A program made the position numbers and the translations under genes. DNA of 64,000 bases, from NCBI RefSeq assembly GCF_036850765.1, contig NC_089490.1, forward strand, positions 240,377,942-240,441,941, written 5' to 3'. Below the pieces are notes generated by a model. It saw nothing but the letters and a program-made list of their open reading frames with translations, had not been told where the DNA came from and did not search any database. Positions 51,201 to 62,949 of this stretch are shown here, in pieces. The stretch's first letter is position 1, and the number at the start of each line of letters is the position of its first letter. The DNA is from Saccopteryx bilineata. Lineage: Eukaryota; Chordata; Mammalia; Chiroptera; Emballonuridae.

Positions 51201-54200
51201 CTCTCATGTGTCCACGTCCACCTTCCTATCTGCCACCCTGATCTCCTCCTATAACTCAGCCTCCACTGATCCGGCCACAGGGGCCATCCAGATGGTCTTC
51301 CTGGTGTCTGACCCAAGGCCTTCCTCCTTGAACTGTAACAGAGGCAGGTCCCCTAGGTGCCCTGGACCCTCACCCGGAAAGAGATGGTCCTGGGGCTAGA
51401 GCGTCGGAGGGAGCTGCTGTAGGTGGCCCGGGTGGGCGAGAACATGTCCTCCTCTTCCTCCGTGCTGGGAATTTTCACCTGGACAGTTGGAGGAGTGTCA
51501 CACAGGCAGTCTGGCTACCCTGAGCCCAAGCTTCCATGGGGACCCCAGGTGGCCTGTCCCATCCCAGGAACAGCAGGAGGAAGCTTTGGGGGTGGGGAGG
51601 GGGGTGGCAGGGGGAAGAAGGTCCCAAACCAGCCTCTGCTGTGGGCATGGTGGGCGCCAGGAACAGGTGCCAGGGGACCTTCCAGAAAGACCCAGCAACC
51701 CAAGTCTGGGGCCCCAAAGTCCAGGCCCGGGATGAAGACCTTTCAGGACCAGAAGCCTGTACCCCCCACTGGTGCCCCCTGTTCTGACAGTGACTGGGAG
51801 CAGGTAGGGAGAAAGGACAAAGTCAGCCTGAAGGTGGGAGACAGGAGACAGCAAGGGAGCCACAGACATCTGGGTAGGAGTGGGCGGCGGTGGGGGGCAG
51901 GGCACTGCCAACCTGGAGTGTGATGGGCGGGAGGCGAGAAGTCACGGTTGGAGGGTCGCACTTCCCTGACTCTGCCGAAGACAGGCGGGTCCTCCCAGGG
52001 AGGGCCCTTGCTCTCTGGCTTCCTCCAGCTGCTGGCTGCTCCCGGGCCTGGGGCTGCTCCCGGGCCTTGCTCTGCTCCTGGGCCTGGGGCTGTTCCCTGG
52101 CCTTGCTCTGTTCCCCGGCCTTGCTCTGCTCCTGGGCCTGGAGCTGCTCCCTGGCCTTGCTCTGCTCCTGGGCCTTGCTCTGCTCCTGGGCCTTGCCCTG
52201 TTCCCGGGCCTGGAGCTGCTCCCTGGCCTGGGGCTGCTCCCTGGCCTTGCTCTGTTCCCGGGCCTTGCTCTGCTCCTGGGCCTGGAGCTGCTCCCTGGCC
52301 TTGCTCTGTTCCCGGGCCTTGCTCTGCTCCTGGGCCTGGGGCTGCTCCCTGGCCTTGCCCTGTTCCCAGGCCTTGCTCTGCTCCTGGGCCTTGCCCTGTT
52401 CCCGGGCCTTGCTCTGCTCCTGGGCCTTGCTCTGTTCCCCGGCCTTGCTCTGCTCCTGGGCCTGGGGCTGCTCCCTGGCCTTGCCCTGTTCCCGGGCCTT
52501 GCTCTGCTCCTGGGCCTGGGGCTGCTCTGAGGCCGCGGCCCTCTTTGGGACCAGCTTTGTCTCTGAGACTGGGCATTTCTCAAAGATCAAGGCTTTCTCA
52601 GACACCAATGTCCTCTCAGAACCAGACATCTTCCCCGCAGCCGGCACCATCTCCAAGCCCACTGCCTTTTCTAGAACCAGCTTCTTCTCCAATGCCGGTG
52701 TTCTCTCGGGGATGGAGGCTTCCTCTGAGCTCAACCTCTTCTCCAGGGCTGACAGCTTCTCTGCAACAGAGGACTTCTTCTCCGGGACCCCCTTCTGCCC
52801 GCCTCCTGGCTCCCTGCCCACTGAGCTCTCCTCCTCCCGGGCCCAGGGGCCCCGCTGCTCCCGGCTCAGTCTGCGGCGAGGTGGCGCCTCCACCTCCTTC
52901 TGGAGTGAGAGGGCCTGCTGTTTGGGCTGCCCAGAGCCCGGGCTGTCCCTTCCTCCCTTTGCCTCCAGCTGCTCCTGCATGGGGGCCTGTGCCACCTCCG
53001 CCACCTGTCGCCTGTGCCTCTGCTCCCGCCGCGTCCGAAGGATGGCCTGGACGTCCTCGGTCTCATCTGTGGAGGCTGAGGGGGGCAGCTTGGGCATCTC
53101 TACTTCTTCTGTGCTCGACAGCCTGAGACCCAAGATGGGAGATAGAGTCAGAGGTGGGAGGAACCCTGGGGCATCTGACCCAATGGGGATGCCACCAGGG
53201 AGAGGTAACAGCCCTGGCCTTCTCCCACCCACCACCATCACCTAAATAAGGATTGCTCTCATCTGCTATATGTAGAGCGCTTCCAAGATATCATTCTAAC
53301 AGGCACACCATGCACTTTAGAAAAGTTTATAAACCCCTCTATCTGTGTTCCCACCATCTGTGTTCAGACCCAATTGGTAAACTTTCCATGTGACAGGCCC
53401 TATGCCTAGCATGGCATCGGAGTCAAAAGGAGAACGTTGGTCCCCTCTCCTAGAGCTGAGATCAAGACGAGATTTGTCAAAGTTCACACAGCCACTTAGC
53501 TTTAACTCAGTCTCTCCTCCTGTAAATGGGTTTGTGGTACCTCTCTGGGGAAATATTGTCAGGACTGGGTGAGTTATGTCCACCAAATGCCCAGCAAAGC
53601 CCCGGCTCTGGGATGGAATTGGGGAATGGTCAACCGTTTGAGTTAGGAAGTGGGCAGAGCCAGACAGGGTCCAGGAGGGGCTAGGACCACTGGGAACCTG
53701 CCATTTCTTTTCACTCCCTGAGCCACACTCCCTGGGCAAGCCAGAGGCTGCACTGAGTTGTCACCCAGGAGAGGACAGGACGAGACCCCTGGCCACCACC
53801 CTGCCCACGCACCTGGCCGCAGCAGACCGCCCTCCGTTCTCAGCAAGCCCAGGCACCCTGTCGTCCGCGGTGGAGCTGAGGTTCCGGTGGCGTCTCCGGC
53901 GTTCCCGCCGCTGCTCCTCCTCATCCTCCAGGCTCCACTGCTGGGCCAGGCTGCGTGGGGGGGCGGGGAGGGGCGGACAGGTCAGCGAGGCTGGTCAGGG
54001 GGACCCCAGGCCCTGGCCAACCCTGGCGCAGGGCAGACCATGGCCTCTAGAAGGTGCCCTCTGCAGGTGGCCCCCAGGGCGCTGAGCCCAGGGGAGGTCA
54101 AGGTTGCGCAAATGCGCCCTGCACAAGAAAGATGACACGACACGGAAGGCCAGGTCTAAGATGTCTCAGTCATCATTCTGTATGTGGGTCATCTGTTGAC

Positions 54201-57200
54201 AGGACACAACATTTTGGAGTAAGTCTGATATATTACTTAAATTAAGTGTCCTGGTTTCTTTTCACCTTTTTAGTGGCTCAACCAGGAAATGTTACATTTT
54301 AATTTTTTTTCCTCATTTTTCTTAAGAGAATCAGAGAGGCAGAGATAGACTGACTCCCACATGTGCCCTGATGGGGATCCACCTGGCAAGCCCACTGGGG
54401 GCAATGCTCTGCCCATATGGGGCATTGCTTTGTTACTCAGCAGCCAAGCTCTTATTGGGGCCTGAGGCAGAGGCCATGGAGCCATCCTCAGCGCCTGGGG
54501 CCAACTTGCTCCAACTGAGCCATGGCTGTGAGAGGGGAAGAGAGAGAGAGAAAGAAAAAAGGGGGGGCAGAGGGGTGGAGAAGCAGATGGGTGTTTCTCT
54601 TGTGTGCCCTGACCAGGAATCAAACCTGAGACATCCATATACCGGGCCTATGCTCTACCACTGAGCAAACCAGCCAGGACCAAATTTTATATTTTAAGTA
54701 TGGCTCTCATTACACATCTATTAAGTGTCTCTAATGTTCTGCTGCAGCTGTAGGACTTAGGTTAGACAGAATTTCTTGGCTGCGGCAGGGCTGACAGTGT
54801 GGCTGGCCATCTCCGTGGCCAGGGCTGGCCTGAGTTGCAGGGTGTTGAACGGCACCCGGCCCCACCCACTGGATGCCAGCAGCACCTCCCACCCCAGTTG
54901 TAACAACCAAAAATGTTTCCAAACATTGCCGGATGTTCCTTGGGAGACAAAATCACCCCTGCTGAGACCCATTGGGTCAACCTTGACCTTGAGCCCCACA
55001 GTGGGAGTCTGGAGCCTCCCTGTCGAGGTGACTGGGAAGGTGGGGGGCTGGTGAATTTGACAAGCTTCTCCTTTTTGATCCTGGGATTTCTTAGACAGTA
55101 TCCCTCAGTGGACAATGACAGAGATGTGTCCTCAGTTACTTCAGTCCCTGTGGATTTTCCAGCTTTTCCTAGTGGGGACTCATGAATAAGGCCATCTGCC
55201 CCTGGAAAAGTTCCAATGTCATCGTCCCTGCACTTCCCAAGAGCTCTTGGGACCTCTTATCACTTGAAAATCAGCTTTTGCTTGCTCAGCAGCAAGGGGA
55301 CCCCTCATACTTGGTACCAAACATATGTTCTCATAGCCATCCACCCATCCACCAGTCCCCTGGCTGCTTCCCCCAACCATTGACCCATCCACCAGCTGCC
55401 AATCAAATACCTCTCCCAGTCACGTCCCCATTCCCACCCACTCACCAGTCACCCAGATCCACCCGCCCTTCCCTCCCAACCGAAGAGCGAACACTCACTG
55501 AGCACATCACGGGCCAGTGATGTGGACATCAGACTGCGAGGTTCACAGACCAAGGTGGGGTCCCTGGCCCAGAAACCCCAACTATCCAGTGAGAGAGAGA
55601 AGCCTGTCCCCACGACTCCCCAACCAAAGCACAGAGACTGCTCCATGGAAGTTGAGGCTAGTGACTGAAAGTTGTCAGGCAGCCTCAGTCCTCCTGTTCC
55701 AGGTGTGTCTCGGCTCCCCCCAGGGGAGATAGGGGACTCCAATCTAGGCTGCATAGCCTTGACCACAGAAAGTGGACAAGATTGCCTTGCCCTTCACACA
55801 GCCCTGCCAGCTCTGCAGAGGTGCACATGGACCATCCATCCATCTACTCATTCATTCATTCCTTCAGTACACACAAATGAGGGTCTCTGACAAGCCAGGC
55901 TCCCAGAGTCCTTTGTTCAGACTTGGAACTGCCAATGCCAGCAGGGCCACGTTCCTAGCTCTCTCCCTCTCTGGACACACCCCTGCCACTAGTCCACAAT
56001 TTGGGATTGGCTCTGGGTCTCCCAAGGTGAGGGGGGTCTATCCACTGGGGGAAATGACCAGCAAAGCAGCAGCTCCTGTCCTCTGACCACACCCAGGCAG
56101 GGCTGGAGACTCCAGGATTCCTTGGTCCTGAGCAACACTGTTCTCACGGTTCCTGGGAGTCCCCGGGGGAAGCAGCTTGTTTGTTGAGCCTCCGTGGGGC
56201 CCTCTGTGGTTGTGATCTGTTAGAGCTTGGTGCCCTCAGAAATGACTCACACACCCCCTCGCTTCCAGGTGGGTCCTAGCCCTGAGGGTATCTCAGGTGT
56301 CCTCAAGTGCCCCTCCAGCTGTGCACCAAGACCCCACAGCTTACCCAATGGGATGTGGTGACACCACACCCTGCTGCTCAGAAATCACGCAGTTGCATCC
56401 AACACCTGGTGAGCACCCCCTTCATTGTCCCACCCTGGGTGCCATTGTCCTCTGAACATGAGGACGTGGCTAGAACTAGACAGGAAGCAGGGACAAAGGT
56501 TGGTCTCCAGGAGAGGCCTCTGCAGGTGCAATTATCAAAACCCCCTTTATAGAAAAGTGATGATAATGAAGGGCTGAGAAAGGGGCTTACTTAACATTTA
56601 GGAGCGCCCCAATACTCATGGCGTGTGGAGAGTAGGTCACTGCGTGAAGGAACACAGGAAGAGGTGAGGCGCTGCATAGGTATGCTGCCTGGCACTGTCC
56701 TAGGCCTTCACCTCGGGCCTCATCACAACCCTGTGGCGGGAAGGTAGTCTCACCCCCACTTTGCAGGTGAGGAAACTGAGGCTCAAGACAGAAGAGCAAA
56801 TGAAAAGGGACTGAGATCCTAGCCCATTCAGCCTCTCAAATCTAAACGCCAGAAAAGGGGGTGCTGGGCTAGGTCTGGCCCTACACCAGAAGGAGACCCC
56901 ACCTTCCAGAGCCGACAGCTGAGAGGAGGAAGGAAGGGGAGCCAGTGGCCTGCTGATGGTGTGAAATTCCCCGCCCACGACAGGCTGAGCTTGTGACACA
57001 GCCCGGGAGAGCAGGTTTGGGGGAACCCAGTGGCCACAGAGCCAGGCCCAGGGTAAAACCCACGGGTCCCACCAGCCAGGTCACTCCATCCCTGTTGACA
57101 ACCCTCTCCTCAGCCTCCACTTCCCTTTGGGAAGGTGCTTCCCTCTTTGCCTCCCTGTAGGGCTGTGACCTTCCAGCTGCTCTGGAGGACAGGCAGGTGT

Positions 57201-59478
57201 GAAGACTGCCCCCCCACCACCAGCAGGCTGCCCCTGGAGGCTCAGGACGCAGGACTTGCCAACCTTGGAGGAGAGAACAGACAAGGGAGCCCAGGTCTGG
57301 ATTGGGAGGCCTAGCTCCACTGGCTGTTATCACCTTGGGCAGGTCTTTAGCCCCTGAGAGTTCCATACAATGAGGGTCACCCTGGGTGGTCCCTGAGGTT
57401 CCTCCTGGCCCCGATGGTCCAGGGAGAGGTGTCAGGCAGACCGAGGGCAGTTCTGGGAGGACGAGGCCTGCTCGAGGTCCAGACAGGAAAATAATTAACC
57501 ATGGGCTGCTCAGGGCAGGAGTTCTCAGATCCACTTTCACCCCCCGCAGACAGGCCCAGCCCAGCCTCGCCCACAACCCGGCCAGCCCAGGGAGGAAAGG
57601 ACAGGCTGCTGACCAGGGCACCCAGCCAGCCGGCTCACCACTGCCCCTGAGCCAGAGTTGGAGCATCTGAATTTCCACTCCATGTCGAGGGTGGGCTGCA
57701 GGCAGGCCCTCAGCGCCTGCCTGATGGGTGACAGTGACTCACAGCCTCCCGCCTGCCACAGAGGCTTGTTTTCCGGGGAGCCGAGCAGCAGCGGCCCTCT
57801 GCTCCAGGCGCCTCGTCCAGGCAACAGTTGGCAGCATGTGACTGCCCATGGGGCTCAGCGAGGGATGAGGCCTGGCAGGGAGGGCAGCAGGGGATCCTGG
57901 AGCAAGCAGGCTGCTTCCCAGGACCACCCTGGACACCTGTGGGGGACCCTGTCCCTCCGAGCAATGGGCAAACTCAGACCATACCCTGAGCCCATCTTAA
58001 AGGTCACAGTGCCCACCACACATACATATACCCTGTCTGCATCCAGGCTGGCGCTCAGACAGGATCACACACATCCCAGCACTAGCAGTTGGCTCCCAAT
58101 GTCTAGTTTGTATTTTTAACCTGATGCATGGTGCTAAGGCCTCCTGTCGACACGCTGACGGAACCTATCCAGACACCCAAGACCCAGACTCAGCAACATT
58201 AGAACCTACCACCCACACAGACGCCGGCCCACTCCACAGGCCACACACCCGCCCATGCACACACGTGTGAGCAAGCGTCTGTGGGCAGAGAGACACGCCC
58301 ACGTCCACCCCCAGGCACACTAACCCAGATGCAGAGTCCAAGGCCATGACTGCCAGCCCCACCCGAAGCACATACCTTCCCTGGGGTGTGTCCAACCTCT
58401 GCAGCAGTCTGGGTTCCTTTCCCAGAGCACTGAGTTCCCTCCATTCCGGGGGCTCAGCTTCCCCCCATACACCCCACCAAAGACTCCACATGGGGCTCAC
58501 CATGCAACTGTTCTTCAGAGCAGGGGGAGGTGGACCCCCAGCCCTGGGAGAGGAATGGGCCAGGGGAGGCTGAGTCTGAGACCCTGGAGAAGCTCTGGAC
58601 TGCCCCCTCCCAGGCAGGTGCAGGAGATCCTAGGGCTGCCTTTATGGGGATGGCCTGGGATACCTCGATGCCCATGTAGGGGAGGCCACAGGGCCACCTT
58701 CTACCTGGTCAGAGTCTGCATGTAGGTCACAGGAGTAGGGGTGTGGGTCTGAGTCACATGGGCCTCAGTTTCCTCAGGGGTAGGGCAGCGGAATAAGGAC
58801 GTGAGGGTACTCATGGGAGTACTTCTGGGGAGTGCAGGGTAGCCCCAAGAGGAGTTCCCAAGAGGGGTGCTCCCTTCAGGACAAGCCCCCTTCTCTGACC
58901 CTGACAGGAGGTCCAGCAGGCGGGGAGAAGATGCCCAGTGCCCTGACCCTTTGAGGGCCCCACTCACAAAGACAAGCACAGAGGGGGACAGCATCCACCT
59001 TGAGGTCCCCCAGCCCAAGCAGCACCCAGAATGCCATCCTGGAACCCAAACCTCATCTGCAGAAGGGGTTGTCCTCCCACAGCACCCACTCTTCCTCCCC
59101 CAGGACGGGCTGAGGGACATCTCCCAGGGTCCATTTGGCAACTCTGCCAAAGAGCCGGCAGCGAGGGAGACTGCTCTCCAGAAACAAGGCTTGGTCACTC
59201 CTGACCACCTCCCAATGCCCCAAGACAGGGTGGTGGGGCTGGGGGCTCTCCCAGCCAGGGGCCAGCCCTCCCCAGGCACCCAAGGGGAGAAAAGAAAGCT
59301 GTCCCCGGTGGGTTCCCCAGTTTGGCCACAATTCTGTCCCCTTGAAGAGCAAAAGGCCGGTCCGGCCTCAGTGCCAGGCTCCTCCCGGAACGGGACCCCC
59401 TCAGGAGCGCGGCTGCCCCCCTCCCCGCCGCCTGGCTCACCTGGACAGCGCAGACCAGTCCTTCCTGCCGCTGGACAT
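48207..59478 (-). CDS. LAD1: Ladinin-1 (spliced, complete)
   Basis: Ladinin-1 is an epithelial protein first known as a basement-membrane autoantigen of linear IgA disease and later linked to cortical actin and EGF signalling. Ten coding exons with matching phases give a predicted 633 residues; human has 517. The start MSSGRKDWSALSSLA matches human MAVSRKDWSALSSLA. Residues 14-58 are Glu/Arg-rich. Exon 3 holds the conserved PPRRRLSREQRGPWA, then EK-rich imperfect repeats, then 28 tandem hexapeptides (residues 258-425), which explain the extra length. The C-terminal part is well conserved (KLGEKLERYHTA, FVAPVGVASKRHLFE, NLRLSGVVTSRLNLWISRTQ) and ends DSSLDAKV, against human DSSLDAEV. There is no signal peptide or membrane segment. 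Confidence 0.96.
48499..48570 (-). CDS. LAD1: LAD1 exon 9
   Basis: Twenty-four codons, EEQRESAATKKTQWEKKDSS then LDAK. The acceptor is 'ccaaccag' and the donor 'aag|gtgagc'. Confidence 0.94.
48837..48923 (-). CDS. LAD1: LAD1 exon 8
   Basis: Twenty-nine codons, DNLRLSGVVTSRLNLWISRT then QESSDQSSQ, the most conserved block of ladinin. The acceptor is 'cttttcag' and the donor 'cag|gtatcc'. Confidence 0.96.
49168..49305 (-). CDS. LAD1: LAD1 exon 7
   Basis: Forty-six codons, from RSESVKSPGSSRTEFFVAPV through GVASKRHLFENELAGQSRAE to SASSRK. The acceptor is 'ttcccag' and the donor 'aag|gtgagg'. Confidence 0.96.
49393..49456 (-). CDS. LAD1: LAD1 exon 6
   Basis: The exon completes Ser512 and encodes ASVRLPVKLGEKLERYHTAV and Q. 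Human reads ASMKLPDNTVKLGEKLERYH, so three residues (DNT) are missing here. The donor is 'cag|gtgggc'. Confidence 0.95.
50623..50666 (-). CDS. LAD1: LAD1 exon 5
   Basis: Fourteen codons, MSPRINNSETTLTR, and two bases of Ser512; human has MKPKKENSETTLTR. The acceptor is 'tgtttcag' and the donor 'cgcag|gtcagg'. Confidence 0.94.
51374..51478 (-). CDS. LAD1: LAD1 exon 4
   Basis: Thirty-five codons, VKIPSTEEEEDMFSPTRATY then SSSLRRSSPRTISFR, Ser/Arg-rich with likely phosphorylation sites. The acceptor is 'ctgtccag' and the donor 'cgg|gtgagg'. Confidence 0.95.
51913..53122 (-). CDS. LAD1: LAD1 exon 3 (large, repeat-bearing)
   Basis: This 1210-base exon encodes residues 60-462. In order it holds LSSTEEVEMPKLPPSASTDE, an Arg/Gln-rich stretch, PPRRRLSREQRGPWAREEES, EK-rich imperfect repeats, the 28-unit hexapeptide array (codons at 52527 down to 52024), then RALPGRTRLSS and the conserved DPPTVTSRLPPITLQ. 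The acceptor is 'gtctcag' and the donor 'cag|gttggc'. The frame is intact throughout. Confidence 0.95.
52024..52527 (-). repeat. LAD1: Coding 18-bp minisatellite, 28 units
   Basis: The array is 504 bases with no partial unit. Every unit reads Glu-Gln, then a variable pair, then Ala at position 5 and a variable sixth residue. The pair is SK in 14 units, PQ in 6, GK in 4, LQ in 3 and PA in the last. The sixth residue is mostly Arg or Gln, with Gly in three units and Trp in one. The unit length is a multiple of three, so copy-number changes keep the frame. Confidence 0.97.
53813..53950 (-). CDS. LAD1: LAD1 exon 2
   Basis: The exon completes Ser13 and encodes LAQQWSLEDEEEQRRERRRR then HRNLSSTADDRVPGLAENGG and RSAAA, plus two bases of Arg59. 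Human reads LARQRTLEDEEEQERERRRR. The acceptor is 'cacgcag' and the donor 'gccag|gtgcgt'. Confidence 0.96.
54303..54686 (-). mobile_element. Rhin-1-like SINE, reversed, older copy
   Basis: Read on the minus strand it opens with 'tcctggctggtttgctcagt' and 'ggtagagcataggcccggta', then the same body as the copy at 33762 ('agaagcaga', 'cctcaggcgctg'-type segment, 'ggggatggctcc'). The tail is T-rich at the left. Flanks TTACATTTTAA (54292-54302) and TTATATTTTAA (54687-54697) are a target duplication with one change. It is more diverged than the 33762 copy, and the triple 22-base unit is degraded. Confidence 0.85.
54763..54980 (-). mobile_element. MER20-like hAT-Charlie fragment
   Basis: The phrases 'ccactggatgccagcagcac', 'gttgtaacaaccaaaaatgt' and 'ttccaaacattgccggatgt' are the reversed form of the element reading 'ggcaatgtctggagacattt', 'ttggttgtcacaactggggg' and 'ctggcatctagtggg'. 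I name it MER20 from memory. It is ancient and non-coding. Confidence 0.6.
56690..56790 (-). repeat. MIR-like SINE fragment
   Basis: The phrases 'cacccccactttgcaggtga' and 'ggaaactgaggctcaagaca' are the reversed MIR core, in LAD1 intron 1. Confidence 0.7.
59441..59478 (-). CDS. LAD1: LAD1 exon 1 coding part, with start codon
   Basis: The ATG at 59476-59478 opens MSSGRKDWSALS and two bases of Ser13; the donor is 'tgtccag|gtgagc'. The RKDWSALSS motif matches human. About 57 bases of 5' UTR probably precede it. Confidence 0.96.
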
Positions 59479-59561
59479 GCTGCCGCCGAAACCGCGTGCT
59501 CTGCGGGGCCGCCTTACCTGCGCGCCCCTCCCCCGCCGCCAACCCAGGTAAGTCACCTGGG

Positions 59562-59568
59562 CTTATAT
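59562..59568 (-). promoter_or_regulatory. LAD1: LAD1 TATA box
   Basis: The plus strand reads CTTATAT, so the minus strand reads ATATAAG, about 85 bases before the ATG. Transcription would start near 59535. Confidence 0.6.
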
Positions 59569-62500
59569 CCCCCGTCCGCCCCGCGCCGCGCGCTGATTCG
59601 CCGCCAGGAGCGGCCCCGGGGTGTGGGCTCCCAGGTTGCCGCCCCGGTCCCCGCCCCGGCCTCCGCGCGCTGGACAGACGGCCGCTCGTACCGCCATATG
59701 GACGCCCGGGCTGCGCGGGGCTGGTCGGCTGGCGGCCCAGGGCCAGGGCGGCCGGCTTCCTGCTCAGAACCAGTCGGACCAGCTCGGCGCTGGGCGCCTC
59801 CTGCCTCGCGCAGGTGGTGTCGCGGCCCGGGTGCCGGGAGAGGGGCGGGACCCGCAGATTGGGGTCAGGCTGAGCTCGCTGCCGAGAAAACCGGGGCAGG
59901 AAGCCGGGAACGGGTACCGTAATCTCAAATGAAGAGCGCACTCCCGATCCCGGGCTGGGGGACCTCGGGGCCAAGCCCCTAAGAAGCCGGGAGATGGGCG
60001 GGGCGGCGCCCCTCCCGGAAGGCGGTTCTTAGACCCAATCCAGCGAATGCTGGAGTGGCCACAGCACCGAAAACAGGAAGATGCCAGAGGCACTGTCCTC
60101 GCCGGCTGGTGCTGGACTTTGGGCTGGAGGGGCAGGGTGTGTAGCAGGCCAGAAGAGGCTCCGATTTCCCCAGAAGGAAGGTGTGGACACAGATAACTGG
60201 GACTGGGATTTGGGGGCAACATGAGGAGGCTCGTGCACCACCTAGCTCCTTGACCTGCCATCTGGGCTGATGGGCTCAGGAGCTTCCTATCCAAGAACCA
60301 GCCTCACATGGGCTGAGCATGGAAAAGGCTACCTCCTCCCTGATGGAATCTGTGCTCTGTGAAGAGTGAGGCACAGCCCGAGCCCCCCACCCCATGAGGG
60401 GACCTGGAACTGTAAGCATCCACTGGCTTCCCTACAGCACTGACCGGGGATGATGGTCTTACCAGCTCTCCCAGTGCAGGGCAGGCCTCCACTGAGCAGA
60501 AGCCTAAAATACACACACAGCCAGCCCACTACGGCATCCCATTCCCAATGGCCCCCTCCTCCAGGGAGCCTCCCTTCTTGGCATATGAAGCGAGGCCTGA
60601 GGTTCCAGGGATGAACATGGACTTCGGTGCAAATCACCTGTGTCATGGAAACAAGACCTTACCATGCCTACTTCCTGGTGGTGGGGACTAAGCAAATGAT
60701 TGCTAAGTACTGGTGTCACTGGGTGAGCAGTGTGAGAGCTGAAGAGGTCCCACAGACCTCTGCACAGAGGCCAAGGCAGGGCCATGGCCCTGTGCTGTTT
60801 CCAAGGAAGAAGAGGGGACAGAGACAAGCTGTGTCCCTTGGTCCTCAGGGTCAGGGCCTCACTCCAGGAGCCTCTGTCTCCCTGGGCATCTAGGAAATTT
60901 CCATGATGCCAATGGAAGAGAAAACACTAGTAGGCACCCAAAGCCTGTTCCTGCCAGGGACACTTCATGAGGCCAGGGGACAGCCATGTATCTAAAAGTC
61001 CAAAATCTGATACTATCTCTGTAGATACTATAAAAACACAAAGACATGGACAGTCAGTATGCGGATGAAACACGTGTTCTGTGTATGTTTCCTAGCCCTC
61101 CTGTGCCAGGCACTGTGCCGGGTGCTGTCCCCACAGTGGTTCCTGGGACTGGGGCAACAGGGCGTCACCCCCTAGAGCACCCTTTCTAGCAGCAAAAGTG
61201 TGGAGGCCACCCTTATGTCTCTCAACAAGAACATGGACAAATAAATGAGAGAAAATGAGCCACAGGTCCACCTGCCCACAGAGATGACTTCACAGCTTTG
61301 ACCTCAAGCAAAGGAATAAGACGAAGCAGAGAGCATGCATGTCTGTCGGGTGGACAGGAGGATGTGGACGACCACATGTTGTTTAGGAATTCGTAAACGT
61401 GCAGTGATGTGTCACCGACAAGAAAGGGAGTGAGACACAGACTCAAGGGGCATGTCGCCTTTGTGGGGGTTGGGGGTCATGATAGGAGAGGGGTCACAGG
61501 GGCTTTCAAGGCATGTACAACAGCCTGGTCCTCAAGTGGGAGATGTTAATTCTGTCCTCTTTCAGCTGAACGTACATGAAAGGTGCCAAGCATGTGCTGC
61601 TCCCTTCCTCTGGGGAGAGTCCACGCAGATGGCATGGCTCATGGAAAGTCCCCGGTCCCAGGCCAGGGGTTTCCATGACTTCCCAGCCAGCAATGGGAAG
61701 GGGTCACCTCTCTGCTGCCAGAACAGATGTTTTCAGGCTCTGGAATCCCCCAACCCCAGCCTCTGCCCTTAGAGGGCAGCTTCTCCTTCCCCAAAGAGGC
61801 CAAAGTGGGGATCCAGGGGGCACCCTGGCCTCGAACCAGCTGGGTTGGAAATCACAGTGGACAGCCACAAGCTCACACAGACACTCCTCCCTGGGGCTCC
61901 CAGCTCAGGAACACCTGCCTGGTTCCCAGAGGAGGCCATACTTCTCTCCTGACGCCGGTCTGCTCTAGAGCACCAGGTGTCGGCACTGGAACCAGGCGTG
62001 TGCTGGGAAGAGCCTGAGTTGGACCACCCACTCAGGCGGCTGGGCCTCTGCCTCTGGCTGGTAGACCAAAGCTCCACCCACACCCAGTAGTCTCAGTGGA
62101 CTAGGAGTCCAGGGTTCTGCCTTTCAGTACCTCTTTAGGTCTGTGACCTTGAGCAAGTCACTGTCCTCTGGATCCAAACCTTGACTGCAGCGCTTTTTGT
62201 ACAGAGCGGCTCAGCCCTGGCCTCAGGCGACCTGCAGGGGGTAAGAGAATAGCCTCTCCCTCACCTGCAGTGAAGGGCCTGCAGGCCTGCAAGCTTTGGG
62301 GTTTTTGAAATGGAGAGAGGCCCTGCCGGGTCAGGAGAGGAGGCTGCAGTCTATATTGGTCCCAGCAACCTCTCCTGGGCTTCAGTAGCTTGGTCACCCA
62401 CCTGGAACAAAACTGCCCCCCTGGCTGTCCCGCCCAGAGTCTGCAGGGAGTCTGACTCACTATGTGGGGGGCCATTGGGGCTAATGTTTAACTGACTCCC

Positions 62501-62949
62501 TCCCTGCGGGGCACTTTATCACTGGGAGCCCTGCGCACTGGCCCGCTGCAGGTGGGCTCCGGACAGACAGTGCTTACTCCCTGCCCCTGGAGGAAGGGAC
62601 CTTGTCAGGGAGTGGGCTGTAGCTGGGCTTCCAAGGGCTTGGAAAGGCAGGGGCCATGCCAGGTGGCACCAGGACTATCTCCTGCAGAGGGGCGCCCACT
62701 GGCCGTTGTGTGTGTGGGTGTGCCACAGACACCACCCCCCAGAAGTCCCCACCCCACCACCCAGCCTGACCAAGAGCCTGCTGTGAGAGGGAGACCCCAC
62801 ATTTGATGTCACTTTCACATGTCCCTGGGGTAGGGCTATATTGGGACTCCTCAGGTGCAGGTGCAGGGCCCTGACCCCCCGGGCTGGGTCCCTGTGGAAA
62901 GCAGCTGGTTAAATTCTATTGATGCAAGCCTGATCCCAGAAAGAGGCCA

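Larger units (their letters stand above)
53951..59440 (-). other. LAD1: LAD1 intron 1
   Basis: This 5.5-kb intron has no exon that I can support. It contains a reversed Rhin-1-like SINE (54303-54686), a MER20-like DNA transposon (about 54763-54980) and a MIR-like fragment (56690-56790). The last 50 bases near 59440 belong to the CpG island. Confidence 0.8.
59390..60020. promoter_or_regulatory. LAD1: CpG island at the LAD1 5' end
   Basis: CpG is dense here (for example ccgccccgcgccgcgcgctg) compared with the rest of the window. The island covers LAD1 exon 1 and about 500 bases upstream. Long frames across it are composition artefacts. Confidence 0.8.

Noticed and set aside
51890..53245. A 451-codon plus-strand open frame across LAD1 exon 3, with several other long frames
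   Set aside because: It is antisense to a certain LAD1 exon, and its length comes from the stop-free 18-bp repeat; its composition is repetitive and matches no family.
58867..59922. A 351-codon plus-strand frame over the LAD1 promoter
   Set aside because: It crosses LAD1 exon 1 in antisense and the CpG island; its Pro/Ala/Gly/Arg-rich composition reflects high GC.
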